Notes under the pieces: model-generated
What the model was told of the DNA's origin: nothing
The model's database searches: none
The model's input: the letters and a program-made list of their open reading frames with translations, nothing else
Program-made: the position numbers and the translations under genes
In this document: in pieces, positions 17,350-20,509 of the stretch
Numbering within the stretch: position 1 is the first letter of the stretch
Layout: each line of letters starts with the position of its first letter
NCBI GenBank assembly: GCA_964523295.1
Contig: CAZGAH010000079.1
Span: forward strand, 1-20,509
Length of the DNA: 20,509 nt
Source of the DNA: CAZGAH01 sp964523295
Lineage (GTDB): Bacteria > Desulfobacterota > Desulfovibrionia > Desulfovibrionales > Desulfovibrionaceae
Direction of reading: 5' to 3'

Positions 17350-18525
17350 TCACAGCGGCCACTGGTCCGCTTTCCAGGTTTCCAACGCCGATTCGTACGC
17401 CGCCAGCCCCTGTTCCAGATAATCGCGACAGCCAACATGCCCGCCGCAGGCCTGGAAGGCCTGCGCAAGGGCCCGCACCCCGGCCGCGACGTCGGCCCAA
17501 TCCACATGGCCCATGTGCCCCAGGCGGACGATGCGTCCCTTGAGCTGTCCCTGACCGCCGGCCATGATCACGCCATAGCGGCTGGCCGCCAGGTCGAGCA
17601 GCTTCTGCCCGTCGATGCCGGCCGGCAGACGGATCGAGGTCAGGCCCCAGGTGAAGTGCGTCCGGGCCAGCGGCTCGAGGCCCATGGCCGCGATCGCCGT
17701 GCGCGTCAGACAAGTCAAGGCCCACTGTTTGCAAAATACGCTGTCCAGCCCCTCGGCCTGGAACAGGCGCAAGGCCTCGCGTAGCGCCACGAGCAGATTG
17801 ATCGCCGGCGTAAACAGCGTCTGGCCTCCGGCGCATTTGTCACGCTCGGCGAGCAGGTTGAAATAGAACTCCGGCGAGCGTACCTGCTCGGCCTTGGCCC
17901 AGGCCTTGGGGCTCAGGGCCACGAAGGCCAGGCCCGGCGGGAGCATCAGGCCTTTTTGCGAGCCCGTCAGCAGGCAGTCGATGCCCCAGTCGTCCATGGG
18001 GCAGGGCGAGATCCCGACGGCGGAAATGCCGTCGACCATGAGCAGGAGATTGCGCTCGTGGGCAACCCGGGCCAGCTCGCGCACCGGATGGAGCACGCCG
18101 GTGGAGGTCTCCGAGGCCTGAACCAGCAGCCCGGAGGCCTCGGGACAGCCAGTGGCAGCGTCGAGCACGGCCTGCGGGTCCGCAGCCTGGCCCCACGGCA
18201 CGCTCAGCGTCACGACATTGATCCCGCGTGCCTGGCAGATTTCGAGGAACCGTTCGCCGAACTTGCCGCCCTCGACCACAAGCACGGTCTCCCCCGGGGC
18301 GAAACAGGCGCTCACGGCGGCGTACATGGCGCCGGTTCCGGAGCAGGTCAGGGGGAGCACCGGCTGGGCAGTTCCAAAGAGCAGCCGCAATCCGGTCTGG
18401 CACTCGTTCAGTAATTTTTTAAAGGGCGGCTTGCGGTGGTGCTCCATGTCCCTGGCCAGTGCCAGGCGGACCTCCTCCGGGAGCGGCGTAGGCCCGGGAG
18501 TCAGCAATCGCATCTTGTTGCGCAT
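17350..18525 (-). CDS. PLP-dependent aminotransferase, alanine-glyoxylate/serine-pyruvate type (class V)
   Basis: This 391-residue fold-type I enzyme has the family opening LLTPGPTPLPEEVR (7-20), CSGTGAMYAAV (61-71), LLVQASETSTGVLHPV (133-148), VDGISAVGI (164-172, with the PLP-ring Asp165) and the Schiff-base Lys191 in LLTGSQKGLMLPPGLAF. By family it transfers amino groups between alanine or serine and glyoxylate, pyruvate or similar keto acids; the true substrates cannot be read from sequence. AAAGGAG 8 bases before ATG 18525 supports that start over ATG 18513. It follows the epimerase gene after 67 bases. Confidence 0.9.
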   Translation of the reverse strand: MRNKMRLLTPGPTPLPEEVRLALARDMEHHRKPPFKKLLNECQTGLRLLFGTAQPVLPLTCSGTGAMYAAVSACFAPGETVLVVEGGKFGERFLEICQARGINVVTLSVPWGQAADPQAVLDAATGCPEASGLLVQASETSTGVLHPVRELARVAHERNLLLMVDGISAVGISPCPMDDWGIDCLLTGSQKGLMLPPGLAFVALSPKAWAKAEQVRSPEFYFNLLAERDKCAGGQTLFTPAINLLVALREALRLFQAEGLDSVFCKQWALTCLTRTAIAAMGLEPLARTHFTWGLTSIRLPAGIDGQKLLDLAASRYGVIMAGGQGQLKGRIVRLGHMGHVDWADVAAGVRALAQAFQACGGHVGCRDYLEQGLAAYESALETWKADQWPL

Positions 18526-18592
18526 CGGGACGACTCCTTTACCCGGTAACAGGGGAGGCGCGACGCTTCCGGCCGTGCGAGCGGCCCGGCGT

Positions 18593-19564
18593 CTAATACT
18601 CGCCCGTCCGGATCATGTGTTCTTTGATCCGCTCCAGCGTGTGGTGCAGATCGATTTCGGGCACCCAGCCCAACAGTTCGCGCAGGCGCGTGGTGTCGGG
18701 CAGGCGGCGTTGCATGTCCTCGAAGCCCGGGGCATAGGCCTCGCTGTAGGGAATCTTGATGATATCGGAGTCGCTGCCTGTGACATTCTTGACCAGCTGG
18801 GCGAGATCCTCGATGCTGATCTCCTCGCTGCTGCCGATGTTGTAGACGCGCGAGGTCTCGGCCCGGTGCTCGGCCAGGCCGATCATGGCTTTGATGACAT
18901 CCTGCACGTCGCAGAAACAACGGCTCTGGGTTCCGTCGCCGTAGACCGTGATCGGTTCGCCGCGCAGAGCCTGGCGCATGAAGCGGGGGATGACCATGCC
19001 GTAGCGTCCGGTCTGCCGCGGCCCGACCGTGTTGAACAGGCGCATGATGTCCACCTGCAGGCCGTACTCCTGATGGTGGGCGAATCCGAGACTCTCGTCC
19101 AGCATCTTGCTGATGGCGTAGGCCCAGCGGCTCTTGCTCGTGGCGCCCAGGAGCACGTCGTCGTCCTCGGAAAACGGGGACTTGGCGCCCTTGCCGTAGA
19201 CCTCGGACGTGCTGGCCAGCAAGACCTTGCAGCCGTAGCGCAGGGCACTGCGAAACACGGCCTCGCTGCCGCGGACATTGGTTTCAATGGCGCGCACGGG
19301 CTGCTGCACGATCAGATCAACGCCAACGGCCGCGGCCAGATGAAAAATGACGTCCGACTGCGAGGCCAAGCGGTCCATGACGATCTCGTCCATGACCGAG
19401 GCCCGGGCAAAAAGAAACCGCTCATTACCCAGCAGGTGTTGAATGTTGGAAATTCTGCCGGTCGACAGATCGTCGACGCTGGTGACACGGTATCCCTTTC
19501 CCAGCAGCGCGTCGGATAAATGCGACCCGATAAAACCGGCGCCGCCGGTGATCAACGCTCTCAT
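18593..19564 (-). CDS. NAD-dependent epimerase/dehydratase (extended SDR, nucleotide-sugar enzyme)
   Basis: From ATG 19564 the product is 323 residues. Motifs are the NAD-binding GGAGFIGSHL (7-16), STSEVYG (118-124), the catalytic pair Y149/K153 in WAYAISK, and the substrate-domain stretches DIMRLFNTVGPRQTGRYGMVIPRF and PITVYGDGTQSRCFCDVQD. The pattern is closest to UDP-glucuronate decarboxylase or UDP-glucose 4-epimerase-like enzymes that supply sugars for surface glycans; the precise substrate is uncertain. The frame is open for 33 further codons upstream, but the Rossmann fold begins at MRALITGG and AAGGGACG precedes that ATG. It is the first gene of the minus-strand series that continues to the MscS gene. 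Confidence 0.88.
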   Translation of the reverse strand: MRALITGGAGFIGSHLSDALLGKGYRVTSVDDLSTGRISNIQHLLGNERFLFARASVMDEIVMDRLASQSDVIFHLAAAVGVDLIVQQPVRAIETNVRGSEAVFRSALRYGCKVLLASTSEVYGKGAKSPFSEDDDVLLGATSKSRWAYAISKMLDESLGFAHHQEYGLQVDIMRLFNTVGPRQTGRYGMVIPRFMRQALRGEPITVYGDGTQSRCFCDVQDVIKAMIGLAEHRAETSRVYNIGSSEEISIEDLAQLVKNVTGSDSDIIKIPYSEAYAPGFEDMQRRLPDTTRLRELLGWVPEIDLHHTLERIKEHMIRTGEY

Positions 19565-19578
19565 GCAAACGTCCCTTG

Positions 19579-19673
19579 TTGACGTCAATGCCCCGACCGC
19601 GGGCTGGTCAACGGTTGCGGTTCCAAAACGGCTTCTATATGCCCAACATGGCAAAGGCGTCAATGGGTTGACG
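19579..19673. promoter_or_regulatory. TTGACG/CGTCAA palindromes flanking the epimerase promoter
   Basis: A perfect 10-base palindrome TTGACGTCAA occupies 19579-19588, just before the ribosome site. A second symmetric element, CGTCAA-TGGG-TTGACG, occupies 19658-19673 and overlaps the -35 box. Two copies of the same half-site in symmetric arrangement around a promoter suggest operators for a dimeric regulator. No regulator gene is in the window. Confidence 0.4.
19634..19663 (-). promoter_or_regulatory. Candidate promoter before the epimerase gene
   Basis: On the minus strand, -35 TTGACG (19663-19658) and -10 TATAGA (19639-19634) are separated by 18 bases, about 70 bases before the start codon. 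The -35 is itself one arm of a TTGACG/CGTCAA inverted repeat. Confidence 0.45.
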
Positions 19674-20070
19674 TCTCTGCCAGGGACATTTCATCTGCTT
19701 TTGCCAGCAACTCGGCATCGCCGATGCTGCTGCGTGATTTGCTTTGAGGATGGCGCGGCGTGCCGCGTGGTGGTCCATGACGGCGCCGCGGGTTCCAATC
19801 TGCGAACTGGTAACTCCTGTAAAGTTTCGCCTTATGTTTTACAATCCTTGCAATTTACTATACTGAACATAAAATGTTAAATATATTTTTAAAAAATTTG
19901 GTTATTATTCGTCTTGGTTTTAAACCAGAAAATCTGCCATTCGGCAAAGACATACATCAAATTACAGCAACTATGCCTTGAATAAACATTATGGCGAGAT
20001 ATAAAATAACGTTAAAATTTAATTTTTACTATGTAACAATTTTTATCTCATAGCTTATTATGTTTTGTTT

Positions 20071-20509
20071 TCACTGCCAAAGCAGGAGTAGTGTCTTGTC
20101 AAGTTGTATAAATTCTTTTCTTCCTTCCCTTGCCCCTGTCGCATATGGACTATTCGCTTCGACTCCCTCTTCCAGGATCAGCACCACCTTGGCGCAAGCG
20201 CAAAACAACCCCGTCTTCCCAGGGGTGTTTCGGGCTGCTATGAATCGGTCGGATTGACGTTTGTGGTGAGGAGTCTTCGGTCCAGCTGTGGCGGAAGAAA
20301 GGCTTGTGCGCGCCTGAGCCTCAAGCTTATACATATCGCAGATATGGTCCGGCAACGACGCGGCTGTTCCTGGCTTCGCGTTCTTGCCGACAACCGTAAG
20401 CACGTCGAAGAACTTTCGACGCACATGCGCCAGGCAACCAACATGGCGAATATCTTCCTGCTCGCCCAGCGACTCGTACCCCAAGTAGCCGTCCGTTTGC
20501 AGATAGCCC
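20071..20509 (-). pseudogene. IS66-family transposase, C-terminal fragment, probably broken
   Basis: The frame enters from the right edge with GYLQTDGYLGYES, then GCLAHVRRKFFDVL and YKLEAQAR. This is the central part of an IS66-type DDE transposase, including a conserved Asp in LQTDGY. After about 65 residues the resemblance stops. The usual end (charged linker, GQW, then DNN..E..IRPF..GRKNW with the catalytic Glu) is missing and is replaced by about 80 residues I cannot place, ending TLLLLWQ. Fusion to unrelated sequence or a deletion with frameshift is likely, leaving no active transposase. No terminal inverted repeat was recognised. The 5' part lies outside the window. Confidence 0.75.

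Larger units (their letters stand above)
19565..20070. other. Spacer between the epimerase gene and the IS66 remnant
   Basis: The first ~240 bases are GC-rich and hold the promoter and palindromes for the epimerase. From about 19810 to 20070 the sequence becomes very AT-rich, with many stops in all frames and no recognisable gene or RNA. The abrupt change marks the edge of foreign or decayed DNA next to the transposase remnant. Confidence 0.55.

Noticed and set aside
19660..19782. Short minus-strand open frame starting MDHHAARR upstream of the epimerase
   Set aside because: It has no ribosome site, no recognisable family and overlaps the promoter and palindromes; probably chance in GC-rich DNA.

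Overview
The window looks like chromosome of a GC-rich, Gram-negative anaerobe of the Desulfovibrio group (Desulfovibrionales). The main support is the 528-codon outer-membrane porin of the kind typical of Desulfovibrio, plus the style of the MurJ, ArgC and MscS proteins. This placement is inferred from protein character, not from a database search.

Left third (1-7428, all minus strand): a type I-G (formerly I-U) CRISPR-Cas locus. Transcription runs leftward: cas3 (helicase with a C-terminal HD nuclease), cas8g2/csb3, cas7 (csb1), cas5-cas6 fusion (csb2), a 22-codon remnant of cas4-cas1, cas2, then a leader and the first repeat of a CRISPR array that leaves the window at base 1. The interference genes are all open. 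The adaptation gene cas4-cas1 is reduced to its first ~17 codons joined in frame to what look like its last five codons and stop. The system can therefore probably make crRNA and degrade targets but cannot acquire spacers unless Cas1 is supplied elsewhere. Parts of cas3, cas8g2 and csb1 are visibly more AT-rich than the flanking genes, which suggests horizontal acquisition.

Middle (7429-13216): an AT-rich spacer with the likely cas promoter; a plus-strand SAM-dependent methyltransferase that converges almost end to end with murJ (lipid II flippase, minus); a long spacer with a rho-independent terminator that has no obvious gene in front of it (possible small RNA); and a monocistronic porin gene with its own terminator.

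Right third (13217-19564, minus): a closely spaced series read right to left. It holds an NAD-dependent sugar epimerase/dehydratase, a PLP-dependent aminotransferase of the alanine-glyoxylate/serine-pyruvate type, a DUF1844 protein, argC (arginine biosynthesis) and a large MscS-type mechanosensitive channel. Gaps of 63-110 bases and matching strand make an operon likely. A promoter and TTGACG/CGTCAA palindromes lie before the epimerase.

Right edge (19565-20509): a spacer that turns strongly AT-rich, then the broken end of an IS66-type transposase gene running off the window.
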